This document shows positions 1 to 5,925 of a stretch of 6,453 bases of DNA, piece by piece. This stretch comes from Anaerolineales bacterium (GTDB lineage: Bacteria > Chloroflexota > Anaerolineae > 4572-78 > NAK82). The translations under genes and the position numbers were made by a program. Location of the stretch: positions 1 through 6,453 of the forward strand of contig JAHELX010000355.1 of NCBI GenBank assembly GCA_024643945.1. Reading direction: 5' to 3'. The notes under the pieces are model-generated. The model was not told the origin of the DNA and ran no database searches. It worked only from the letters and a program-made list of their open reading frames with translations. The stretch's first letter is position 1, and every line of letters starts with the position of its first letter.

Positions 1-1
1 T

Positions 2-274
2 GGCAGCCTGGCTGCTTTGTGGCCCTTCGTCCATCCTTTCTTCACTCAAGGTATCCTGGCCGGTCAAGGTATCCTGACGGTCTATGGCTGGACACTGGAA
101 AAGGGGGCTAAACTCCTGGGACTCGATCCGTCAGCGCTGTTGCTGGTCCTGGGCGGGCTGATTGGGGTCCACTTGCTGATCGGCATCATCGCCGGGCTAT
201 TAGCCTGGGACGCCGGGCGCATCGTCCAGCTCAGGCTGCGACCTACGTCGTCCCGCTACCAGGAGGCGAGATGA
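2..274 (+). CDS. C-terminal fragment of a membrane protein, possibly ECF transporter substrate-binding (S) component
   Basis: The reading frame is open from the first bases of the window to the TGA at 272-274, so this is the 3' end of a gene starting upstream. An internal TTG at 17 could start translation, but no ribosome binding site precedes it. About 90 residues are visible. They begin with a hydrophobic, aromatic stretch (LWPFVHPFF), followed by a short amphipathic segment (LEKGAKLLGLDP). Next comes one clear membrane helix (ALLLVLGGLIGVHLLIGIIA and onward), and the protein ends in a basic cytoplasmic tail (RIVQLRLRP). Its stop overlaps the start of the EcfT-like gene (ATGA), so the two are almost certainly translated together. 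Because of that coupling I infer a subunit of the same transporter, most likely the membrane S component that binds the substrate. There is no family motif in the visible part, so this stays an inference from position. Confidence 0.65.
   Translation, partial: GSLAALWPFVHPFFTQGILAGQGILTVYGWTLEKGAKLLGLDPSALLLVLGGLIGVHLLIGIIAGLLAWDAGRIVQLRLRPTSSRYQEAR
261..266 (+). promoter_or_regulatory. Ribosome binding site of the EcfT-like gene
   Basis: AGGAGG lies four bases before the ATG at 271, inside the last codons of the upstream gene. This supports translational coupling of the two and fixes the start. Confidence 0.7.
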
Positions 275-990
275 TTGGATACTCAGGGCGTCGGCATCCG
301 GCGCGGTGGGAACCGCGCCTGGGGACCCTGGGTTACCTGGGCTGCCTGGTCTTCTCCCTGGCGGTGGCTGTCCTTGCTCAGGGCTGGCGGGTCGCCATCG
401 CATGTAGCTTGACCCTGATCCTGGCAGCCGTCTTCTACCCCTCGGGCCTCAGGTCTCTGTTGAGCTGGCGACTGGGATTATTCCTGGGGTTGCTGCTGGT
501 GCCCGCCGCCCTGTTCGGCCCGGGTGACTGGACCCTGGGGGGGGTGACCCTGTCGCTGCAGGGGCTGGTGGCCGGGACTCAGATGGCATTGCGGGCCATC
601 ACCATCCTGGCGGCGGTAGCCGGCTTCGCCGCTTCGGTCTCGATAAGTGAGCTGTCGGGGCTGCTGGAACGCGCCGGGCTGAAGGGGCTGGGCTTTGCCC
701 TGGGCGTCGCCTTCAACATGTTGCCCATTGTTCAGGAGACGGCGACCAACGCCTACCATGCGCTTCGACTGCGGGGGGGATTCCGGCGTCAGCGATGTCA
801 GGCGATCCGCCTATTGCTGATCACGGTGGTCGTCAACAGCTTGCGTCACGCCGAGGACATCGTGAATGCGGCCGAGGCCCGGGCTTTCTCGATAACCCAG
901 GCCCGGCCGATGTCCATAATGTGGAGACGAAGCGACATAGCCTTGGCAGGCATTTTGCTGGTGGGGGCGCTTGCATTGTTCTTGGCTTGA
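271..990 (+). CDS. ecfT: Energy-coupling factor transporter transmembrane protein (EcfT/CbiQ family)
   Basis: This looks like the T component of an ECF-type ABC importer, the membrane scaffold linking a substrate-binding S component to two cytoplasmic ATPases. The 239-residue protein has hydrophobic segments near residues 17-58, 66-82, 105-122, 140-155, 180-190 and 222-239. The cytoplasmic coupling region between them is typical of the family: LLERAGLKGLG (131-141), then LRLRGGFRRQR (165-175) and AEARAF (201-206). The last two are variants of the two Ala-Arg-Gly-type motifs that contact the ATPases. The ATG is preceded by AGGAGG at 261-266, and its first bases overlap the stop of the upstream gene (ATGA). 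No ATPase gene follows, because the next gene is convergent, so the ATPases must lie upstream or be shared. The substrate cannot be told from this subunit. Confidence 0.86.
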   Translation: MIGYSGRRHPARWEPRLGTLGYLGCLVFSLAVAVLAQGWRVAIACSLTLILAAVFYPSGLRSLLSWRLGLFLGLLLVPAALFGPGDWTLGGVTLSLQGLVAGTQMALRAITILAAVAGFAASVSISELSGLLERAGLKGLGFALGVAFNMLPIVQETATNAYHALRLRGGFRRQRCQAIRLLLITVVVNSLRHAEDIVNAAEARAFSITQARPMSIMWRRSDIALAGILLVGALALFLA

Positions 991-1038
991 TGGTGGCCGT
1001 GACAGCATCCTCCAACGAATAGCCGCATCGGAAAGTTG

Positions 1039-1650
1039 TCAGGCGGGTTTGATTGGTGCGTTTCTAGTTTTGCCAAATGCTACAACCGCCAGCCGCGTAT
1101 ACACAGCCCCGCTCGGTTTCAGGTCGCTTTTCATCAGCGTGATGTGATCAACGAACACCTGGCCGACGACTCCGACGTCGAAGCGGGTGATCAGATCTCC
1201 CAATTCGGCCAATTCCTGACGGCGTGCGTCCCGCGCCGCGCGGCCGAGGGTGAGATGGGGCGTGAACCCTCGCTTCTCAGGTTCGAAGCCCAGGGGCGCC
1301 AGGGCTTGGCTCACCTGCTTCTGTAAGGCGGCCAATGCCCCGCTGAGCTCGGCGATACCGGCCCACACCACGCGCGGCCGATTGGGATTGGGAAAGACAC
1401 CCACTTCCCTCAATTGGAAGGTAAAGGGCGTCCGGTCGGCGCAGACCCCCCGTAGCGCATCGGCGATGGCCTCGACCTGACTGGGAGCCACGTCGCCCAG
1501 AAATTGGAGGGTGAGATGGATCGACTCAGGCCGCGTCCAGCGGACTGCCTTGGACGGGGCCTGGGCCTTCAAGTCTCGTTGCAGGTCGGCCAGCGCCGCC
1601 CTGACATCGTCGGGTAGTTCAATGGCCACGAAACTCCTGATACCGGCCAT
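1039..1650 (-). CDS. thpR: RNA 2',3'-cyclic phosphodiesterase (2H phosphoesterase, LigT/ThpR family)
   Basis: The product is a cytoplasmic 2H-family phosphoesterase that opens 2',3'-cyclic phosphates on RNA ends to 2'-phosphates; LigT-type members can also join or cleave 2'-5' RNA linkages in vitro. With the start chosen here it has 203 residues. It begins with the typical strand RSFVAIELPDD (5-15) and has both catalytic H-x-T-L tetrads, HLTL at 45-48 and HLTL at 132-135. Family landmarks VGVFPNPNRPRVVW (83-96) and LMKSDLKPSGAVYTRL (172-187) follow. The frame is open further up to 1698, with another ATG at 1659. The start at 1650 is preferred because GAGGAG sits 10 bases before it, but only about one base before the ATG at 1659. 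Homology also begins at MAGIRSF. The C-terminal tail (about 10 residues after VVAFG) is slightly longer than usual. It is convergent with the EcfT-like gene, 48 bases away. Confidence 0.93.
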   Translation of the reverse strand: MAGIRSFVAIELPDDVRAALADLQRDLKAQAPSKAVRWTRPESIHLTLQFLGDVAPSQVEAIADALRGVCADRTPFTFQLREVGVFPNPNRPRVVWAGIAELSGALAALQKQVSQALAPLGFEPEKRGFTPHLTLGRAARDARRQELAELGDLITRFDVGVVGQVFVDHITLMKSDLKPSGAVYTRLAVVAFGKTRNAPIKPA

Positions 1651-1660
1651 ACTATACATA

Positions 1661-1666
1661 CTCCTC
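1661..1666 (-). promoter_or_regulatory. Ribosome binding site that decides the thpR start
   Basis: Read on the minus strand this is GAGGAG, ten bases before the ATG at 1650. It is too close to the alternative ATG at 1659 to serve it. Confidence 0.55.
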
Positions 1667-1695
1667 TGAGGCACTCTGTTTAGGGCTTTTTGCCC

Positions 1696-1703
1696 CAATA
1701 CTT
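1696..1703. repeat. Left target-site duplication (CAATACTT)
   Basis: This 8-bp direct repeat is identical to 1845-1852 and borders the MITE-like element. The match extends to nine bases if the preceding C, which also forms the right-hand end of the element, is counted. Confidence 0.6.
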
Positions 1704-1844
1704 GTAACTACTCAGCCTTCCCGCGAATGTGTCATTCCGAGGAGCGAAGCGACGAGGAATCTCGCTCCGAACCGCCAGGCAGCGCCTCAATCGAGATTCT
1801 TCGCGCCGTCCGGGCGCTCAGAATGACATGGGCTGAGCAGTAAC
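1704..1844. mobile_element. MITE-like non-autonomous transposable element, 141 bp
   Basis: The left end GTAACTACTCAGCC (1704-1717) matches 12 of 14 bases of the reverse complement of the right end, GTTACTGCTCAGCC (from 1831-1844). The element is flanked on both sides by the same 8 bases, CAATACTT (1696-1703 and 1845-1852), as expected of a target-site duplication. It contains no open reading frame of note, so it would need a transposase supplied from elsewhere. Terminal repeats starting GTAA together with 8-bp duplications are known from the IS66 family; assigning this element to it is my inference. It lies directly upstream of thpR, about 50 bases before its start codon. Confidence 0.68.
1730..1828. 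repeat. Imperfect inverted repeat inside the MITE-like element
   Basis: The left arm, 1730-1764, begins TGTCATTCCGAGG and ends GAGGAATCTCG. The right arm, 1792-1828, read on the other strand, begins TGTCATTCTGAGCG and ends GAAGAATCTCG. The arms can pair into a long stem with a few mismatches and a loop of about 27 bases. Repeats with this 'gtcattc...gaatct' signature are dispersed in many environmental bacterial genomes. Here they form the core of the element at 1704-1844. The stem has no U-run, so it is a poor classical terminator. Confidence 0.7.
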
Positions 1845-1852
1845 CAATACTT
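1845..1852. repeat. Right target-site duplication (CAATACTT)
   Basis: This is the second copy of the 8-bp direct repeat at 1696-1703, directly abutting the right terminal inverted repeat. Confidence 0.6.
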
Positions 1853-1876
1853 TTCAGATAACCCGATCACCCGATT

Positions 1877-1955
1877 CGTAGGGGCAACCCTTCCCCAAAA
1901 GGGGACCTATGGGTGCGGTTGCCCTGGCAGGACAGGGGCAAGCCCTGTCCCTACG
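1877..1955. repeat. Second intergenic palindromic repeat with nested hairpins
   Basis: The outer ends CGTAGGGGCA (1877-1886) and, on the other strand, CGTAGGGACA (from 1946-1955) match at 9 of 10 bases. Three smaller hairpins are nested inside. GGCAACC near 1883-1889 pairs with GGTTGCC near 1918-1924. CCCC-AAAA-GGGG at 1893-1904 is a perfect small hairpin. GGACAGGG (1930-1937) pairs with CCCTGTCC (1943-1950) over a 5-base loop. No target duplication is evident. It looks like a dispersed intergenic repeat downstream of uxaC; it could also act as an RNA stem that protects or ends the uxaC transcript, though no U-run follows. Confidence 0.6.
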
Positions 1956-1983
1956 ACGTGGCCTTATTCGAACGGCACTGCTT

Positions 1984-3411
1984 TTAGCCCAGCTTGTAGG
2001 CCTTCTTTGCCAGGCGGTAGGCGCTGTCCTGAATCATCTCCTCGGCGTCATCCATGTCCACGATGCCTCGCACCACCAGGCCCGCCATCCAGTTGGCATC
2101 CACCCTCCGCCACAGATCGTGCCGGGCAGGGATCGAAGGGAAGGCGCGGGTGTCGTCGTTAAACCCCACCGTATTGTAGAGCCCGGCCGTCTCGACCACC
2201 TGTTGCCGGTAACGAAGCATGCCCTGCAGGCTGTCGTGGAACCACCAGGGCGGCCCCAGCCTGATCGCCGGGTAGTGCCCGGCCAGGGGGGCCAGCTCGC
2301 GCGAATAGGTCGTTTCGTCCAGTGTGAACAGGATGAGGGTCAGCCGGGGGTCGTTGCCATATTTATTCAATAGGGGGCGCAGATTCCGGGTGAATTCCCC
2401 GTGGATAGGGATGTCGGCTCCCTTGTCAGGACCGAAGCGCTCAAAAATCAACGAGTTGTGGTTCCGGTACGAACCGGAATGAAATTGCATCACCAGCCCA
2501 TCTTCGATGCTCATACGGGCGTTCTCCATCAGCATGTGGCCGGTGAAGCGCATGCTGTCCTCAGCGGTCGCCTGGCCTTGCAACGCCCGTTGGAAGATGG
2601 CCTCTGCTTCCTGCTCCGAAAGATGTTCCGTGTAAGCAGTCAGGGCGGCGTGGTCGGTGGCCCTGGCCCCCATCTCCTTGAAATAGGCGCGCCGATTTTC
2701 CAGTGCCTGGACAAAAGCCCGGTAGTTGCCGACCTCGATGCCGCTGATATCGCTCAGGGCCTGGATGTTTTGGCGCCAACCGGGGGTGTCTAGATTGACC
2801 ACCGCATCGGGGCGGAAGGTGGGCAGCACCCGTCCCTTCCAGCCCGACTCGCGGATGGCGCGATGGTGATCCAGCCGATCTGTGGCAGCATCAGTGGTGC
2901 ATAGCACTTCGACGTTGAAGCGTTTGAACAGCTCCCTCGGTCGAAATTCGGGCGACTCAAGACAGGCGACGATTTGATCATAGATGTCCTGTGCCGATTC
3001 GCCTGTCAGCCTGTCCTCGACGCCGAAGACCGAATACAATTCGTGCGTCAGCCACATGCCGGTGGGTGTGCCGCGGAACAGGTAGAAGTTCTCGGCGAAA
3101 ACCCGCCATATTACCCGGTGGTCTTGCTCGACCTCCTCACCATCCAGGCGGGGGATGCCCAGTTTTTCCAGGGGAATCCCCTGGGAATAGAGCATTCTGA
3201 ACACGTAGTGATCGGGGATGATCAGCAGATCAACCGGGGTGCCGAACGAGTAATTTTCGTCGGCGAACATGCGCGGGTCGACGTGACCGTGCGGACAAAC
3301 GAGGGGTAAATCCGCGATTGTGGCGTACAAGTGTTGGGCGACTTCTTTCTGTCGCGGGTTGGGATCAAAATAGCGGTCGTCCGGCAAAGAGATCTTGGGC
3401 CGATCTTTCAT
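1984..3411 (-). CDS. uxaC: Glucuronate (uronate) isomerase
   Basis: The enzyme interconverts D-glucuronate with D-fructuronate, and D-galacturonate with D-tagaturonate. This is the first step of hexuronate breakdown toward 2-keto-3-deoxygluconate in the cytoplasm. At 475 residues it is near the usual family length of about 470. It belongs to the amidohydrolase-fold uronate isomerases. The metal-binding H-x-H is in CPHGHVDP (H41, H43). Further conserved blocks are FNVEVLCTTDAATD (165-178), MQFHSG (308-313), GPPWWFHDS (386-394), and FNDDTRAF (417-424) followed by ARHD (429-432). The block with the acidic residue near the C-terminus is intact. The ATG at 3411 has AGGAGG seven bases upstream. No uxuA, uxuB, kdgK, kdgA or hexuronate transporter gene is present in the window, so the rest of the pathway must be elsewhere. 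Nothing looks truncated. Confidence 0.97.
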   Translation of the reverse strand: MKDRPKISLPDDRYFDPNPRQKEVAQHLYATIADLPLVCPHGHVDPRMFADENYSFGTPVDLLIIPDHYVFRMLYSQGIPLEKLGIPRLDGEEVEQDHRVIWRVFAENFYLFRGTPTGMWLTHELYSVFGVEDRLTGESAQDIYDQIVACLESPEFRPRELFKRFNVEVLCTTDAATDRLDHHRAIRESGWKGRVLPTFRPDAVVNLDTPGWRQNIQALSDISGIEVGNYRAFVQALENRRAYFKEMGARATDHAALTAYTEHLSEQEAEAIFQRALQGQATAEDSMRFTGHMLMENARMSIEDGLVMQFHSGSYRNHNSLIFERFGPDKGADIPIHGEFTRNLRPLLNKYGNDPRLTLILFTLDETTYSRELAPLAGHYPAIRLGPPWWFHDSLQGMLRYRQQVVETAGLYNTVGFNDDTRAFPSIPARHDLWRRVDANWMAGLVVRGIVDMDDAEEMIQDSAYRLAKKAYKLG

Positions 3412-3418
3412 GGGATTG

Positions 3419-3424
3419 CCTCCT
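3419..3424 (-). promoter_or_regulatory. Ribosome binding site of uxaC
   Basis: On the minus strand this is AGGAGG, seven bases before the ATG at 3411. It confirms the chosen start. Confidence 0.75.
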
Positions 3425-3501
3425 GCTAGTGCCCCATCAAAGTGATTTGGCTAAGTTAGATTCGGCCTCATGGGCGTAAAATGAAGATAACCCAAAAGCC
3501 T

Positions 3502-3529
3502 ATTGTACCTGCTGATGCTAGAAATCCAA
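3502..3529 (-). promoter_or_regulatory. Possible sigma-70-like promoter for uxaC
   Basis: In the more AT-rich 143-bp spacer before uxaC, the minus strand carries TACAAT (3502-3507), a 5-of-6 match to the -10 box. A weak TTGGAT (3524-3529) lies 16 bases upstream and matches only 3 of 6 bases of the -35 consensus. Transcription would begin near 3495 and leave a leader of roughly 85 bases. This would make uxaC separately expressed from the acyl-CoA genes upstream. The match is modest and could be chance. Confidence 0.25.
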
Positions 3530-3554
3530 TCCAACGACCAACATGCAACCTCGG

Positions 3555-4328
3555 TTACGTCTCCCTAGACTCTGAGTCTGGAACATGCCTCGTCTTCAGG
3601 AACGCATTCATCGCAGCCTTTCGCTCCGGTGACGCCCAACAAGCAGCAAACTGCGCCGTTTCCCACTCAGCGTAATCCTGGCGCTGGGCGGCGTCAAAGG
3701 CGGCTTTAGACAGTCGCAGGGCAGTGGGCGGCAAAGCAGCCAGGTACTCGGCCAGCGCTTGTGCTTCGGCCTGCAATTCTTCGGCCACCAGGATGCGATC
3801 CACCAGGCCCAGGCGTTGCGCCTCGGCAACGTCTATCGCTTCGCCGGTCAGCACCATGCGCTTGGCCGCGCCTAAGCCCACCAACCGTTCCAGGCGTGGC
3901 ACCAGGCCCAGCGGCGGAAAGATGCCGATCTTGACTTCAGGCACCCCGAAACTCGCTCGCTCAGAGGCCAATCGAAGGTCAGCAGCCAGGGCCAGCAGCA
4001 GGCCACCGCCCAACGCCGGCCCGTGAACGGCGGCGATGAGCGGCTTAACACACGCTTCGATAGCGTCGTACACCGCCTGTATGCCGGCCAGTTCACGCGC
4101 CACCCTCTCAGCCTCCAGCCCGGCCATCCACGCCACGTCGAAGCCGGACGAGAAAGCCTGCCCCCGCCCGGCCAGGACCATCGCTTTGACCGCTTCATCC
4201 TCCTCCAACGTCTCAAACGCCTGGCGCAGCTCGGCCAACGTAGTCTGGTTGATCGCGTTCAGCCGGCGCGGCTGGTTCAGCCATACCCAGGCCACAGGGC
4301 CTTTGCTCTCCAGCAGAATAGTCTCCAC
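3555..4328 (-). CDS. Enoyl-CoA hydratase/isomerase family protein (crotonase fold)
   Basis: A 257-residue crotonase-superfamily enzyme of normal length that should act on acyl-CoA thioesters in the cytoplasm. The N-terminal strand pattern ILLESKGPVAWVWLNQPRRLNAI (4-26) and GQAFSSGFDV (56-65) form the CoA and oxyanion-hole region. AAVHGPALGGGL (99-110) supplies the second oxyanion-hole glycine. Of the two glutamates used by classical enoyl-CoA hydratase (Glu144 and Glu164 of the rat enzyme), the second is kept (E131 in FGVPEVKIG). The first is replaced by leucine (L111, following GGGL). A hydratase of the usual two-glutamate type is therefore doubtful; an isomerase or another crotonase reaction is possible. 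The GTG start follows the stop of the acyl-CoA synthetase without a gap, with AAGGAGG (4333-4339) inside the end of that gene, so the two are translationally coupled. Confidence 0.92.
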   Translation of the reverse strand: METILLESKGPVAWVWLNQPRRLNAINQTTLAELRQAFETLEEDEAVKAMVLAGRGQAFSSGFDVAWMAGLEAERVARELAGIQAVYDAIEACVKPLIAAVHGPALGGGLLLALAADLRLASERASFGVPEVKIGIFPPLGLVPRLERLVGLGAAKRMVLTGEAIDVAEAQRLGLVDRILVAEELQAEAQALAEYLAALPPTALRLSKAAFDAAQRQDYAEWETAQFAACWASPERKAAMNAFLKTRHVPDSESRET

Positions 4329-5909
4329 TCAGCCTCCTTGCAGTTCGCGCCGCAATTTCATTTTGTCCACTTTGCCCAGCGCCGTGAGCGGCAACTTCTC
4401 GCGTATTTCGATATACTTGGGGATTTTGTACTCTGCCAGGCCTTGCTGGCAGTGGGCCCTGATCTCGTCAATGCTCAGTTCAGCCCCCGGCTTGGGGACC
4501 ACATAGGCGGTGCCCACTTCGCCCATCACCGCGTCTTCTGTCCCCAGGCAGGCGACGAAGGCGACTTGGGGATGGTGGCTGATGTGTTCCTCGATTTCGC
4601 GCGGGTAGACGTTGTAGCCGCCGGTGATGTACATATCCTTTTTGCGGTCCACCAGCGTCAGGTAGCCGTGGCTGTCCAGCCTGCCCAGATCGCCGGAGTA
4701 GAACCAGCCCTCTTGATCAATGGCGGCTGCCGTTTCATACGGGTTGTCAAAGTATTCTTTCATCACACACGTACCGCGAATGGCGACCTCGCCCACCTCG
4801 CCCACAGCCAGCTCCTGGTGATCGTCGTCCACGACCCGCAGCTCAAACTCCGGCGCCACCGCCCCGACCGTCAGCGCGATGGTTTCGGCGTCGTCTTCCG
4901 GCGTCGTGTACGTGACAAAGCCAGCCACCTCGGTCATCCCGTAGCCGGTGATGACGGTAGGCGCCATCTGCATCATCCTGGCCATCACTGGCGGGGGCGT
5001 GGCCGCGCCGGCCACGACCGCCGCTCGCAGCGACGACAGGTCGAACTCCGCATAGTTGGGCAGGTTAAACTCCATAATGTACATAGTTGGCACCTGGCCC
5101 AGCAGGGTGACCCGCTCCTGGACGATCGTTTGCAAGGTGTGGACCGGATGGTAGTGATCCATAACCACCAGCGTCGCGCTGGTCATCAACGCTGGCACCG
5201 TCAACTCCGTCGCGCCGCCGACGTGGCTGATCGGCAGGTGGAGCAGGATGCGATCGTCGGCAGTGATACCAAACTGGCGCGTTTCGACCGCAATGTTATC
5301 GATGATGTTCTTGTGGGTCAGCACCGCCCCCTTGGGCAAACCCGTGGAGCCCGAGGTGAAGACAATCAATACGCCGTCGTTCTCGTCCAGTTCCGCCCTG
5401 CGCGCGACCAGCGCCTCATCCTGGGTCGGGTGATCGGATGTGATCAGGTCATCCAAACGGACGGCCCCGGCCGGCGCCTCCTGGCCGACGACGATGAAGT
5501 GCTTGACGAAGGGGAGCGAATCGATCAGTGGCTTGAGCGGTTCGGCCACCTTCTTATCACCTACCCGATCCAGCACTACCATCGCCACCGGCCGCGTCAG
5601 GTTCGCCAGGTGGGTCAGTTCAGGCGGCGTGTAGAGAATGTTGAATCCGACCAGGATGGCGCCCACGCGCGCCGCAGCCAGATAGGTGTAGAGATACTCG
5701 GGGCGCGTGGTCGAGATCATGCCAATCCGATCGCCGCGCTGGATGCCCAGTTCCAGAAAGGCCTTGGCCAGGTGGTCCACGCGGCGCTCGAACTCGGCCC
5801 AGGTCACCCGTTCGTCGTTGAAGACCAGCGCTTCCTTATCGGGTGCCCCCGCTGCCGTCTCGGCCAGCAAGTCGCCTAAGAAATGGGGATATACGTCTTG
5901 TGTTGCCAT
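4329..5909 (-). CDS. AMP-forming acyl-CoA synthetase (fatty-acid/carboxylate-CoA ligase)
   Basis: A 526-residue member of the ANL adenylate-forming superfamily, which activates a carboxylic acid with ATP to an acyl-AMP and transfers it to coenzyme A. All core motifs are present: the phosphate-binding loop TSGSTGLPKG (185-194), LPISHVGG (225-232), GYGMTE (322-327), YSGDLG (404-409), the hinge region DRKKDM (421-426) with ITGGYNVYPREIEE (428-441), and the C-terminal catalytic lysine in GKVDK (K513). The overall form resembles medium- or long-chain fatty acid and aromatic/alicyclic acid CoA ligases; the substrate cannot be assigned by eye. The frame is open upstream with a GTG at 6002. The ATG at 5909 is chosen because GGAGG repeats lie seven bases before it and family homology starts here. 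The coupled crotonase gene suggests use of the CoA product in beta-oxidation-like chemistry. Confidence 0.95.
   Translation of the reverse strand: MATQDVYPHFLGDLLAETAAGAPDKEALVFNDERVTWAEFERRVDHLAKAFLELGIQRGDRIGMISTTRPEYLYTYLAAARVGAILVGFNILYTPPELTHLANLTRPVAMVVLDRVGDKKVAEPLKPLIDSLPFVKHFIVVGQEAPAGAVRLDDLITSDHPTQDEALVARRAELDENDGVLIVFTSGSTGLPKGAVLTHKNIIDNIAVETRQFGITADDRILLHLPISHVGGATELTVPALMTSATLVVMDHYHPVHTLQTIVQERVTLLGQVPTMYIMEFNLPNYAEFDLSSLRAAVVAGAATPPPVMARMMQMAPTVITGYGMTEVAGFVTYTTPEDDAETIALTVGAVAPEFELRVVDDDHQELAVGEVGEVAIRGTCVMKEYFDNPYETAAAIDQEGWFYSGDLGRLDSHGYLTLVDRKKDMYITGGYNVYPREIEEHISHHPQVAFVACLGTEDAVMGEVGTAYVVPKPGAELSIDEIRAHCQQGLAEYKIPKYIEIREKLPLTALGKVDKMKLRRELQGG
4333..4339 (-). promoter_or_regulatory. 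Ribosome binding site of the crotonase gene, inside the synthetase gene
   Basis: Minus-strand AAGGAGG lies four bases before the GTG at 4328 and overlaps the last codons of the acyl-CoA synthetase. It supports the non-ATG start and coupled translation. Confidence 0.65.
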
Positions 5910-5916
5910 GACTCTG

Positions 5917-5925
5917 CCTCCTCCT
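5917..5925 (-). promoter_or_regulatory. Strong ribosome binding site deciding the acyl-CoA synthetase start
   Basis: Minus-strand AGGAGGAGG ends seven bases before the ATG at 5909. It favours this start over the in-frame GTG at 6002, whose nearest purine-rich stretch (AGGAGG near 6024-6029) is about 21 bases away. Confidence 0.75.

Larger units (their letters stand above)
1651..1983. other. 333-bp gene-free interval between thpR and uxaC
   Basis: No convincing coding region occupies this gap. It holds the thpR ribosome binding site, a short GGGC-TTTTT-GCCC hairpin (1683-1695), the MITE-like element with its duplications (1696-1852), a tandem ACCCGATC/ACCCGATT (1861-1876) and the second palindromic repeat (1877-1955). 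No recognisable promoter for thpR was found; it may be read through from uxaC or served by the inserted element. Confidence 0.6.

Noticed and set aside
478..759. Minus-strand open frame inside the EcfT-like gene
   Set aside because: It is Gln- and Gly-rich low-complexity sequence antisense to a clear membrane protein, without a start signal.
991..1038. Intergenic convergence of the EcfT-like gene and thpR as a bidirectional terminator
   Set aside because: No stable hairpin followed by a T-run could be found in these 48 bases on either strand.
1909..2373. Plus-strand open frame of 154 codons antisense to the uxaC 3' end
   Set aside because: It starts inside the palindromic repeat and overlaps uxaC on the other strand; its composition is that of an antisense shadow and it shows no family pattern.
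3567..3579. Short palindrome AGACTCTGAGTCT at the end of the crotonase gene
   Set aside because: It is a six-base stem with a one-base loop, lies within coding sequence and has no U-run; not a credible terminator or binding site without further support.
3481..3675. Short plus-strand open frame in the uxaC upstream spacer
   Set aside because: It has no ribosome binding site and its second half runs antisense through the crotonase C-terminus; no family pattern is visible.
4023..5879. Very long plus-strand open frame (618 codons) antisense to the acyl-CoA synthetase
   Set aside because: It mirrors the synthetase gene, is rich in His, Arg, Gln and Val as expected of an antisense frame of a GC-biased gene, has no recognisable domain and starts inside the crotonase gene. 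The opposite strand encodes a complete ANL enzyme with all its motifs.
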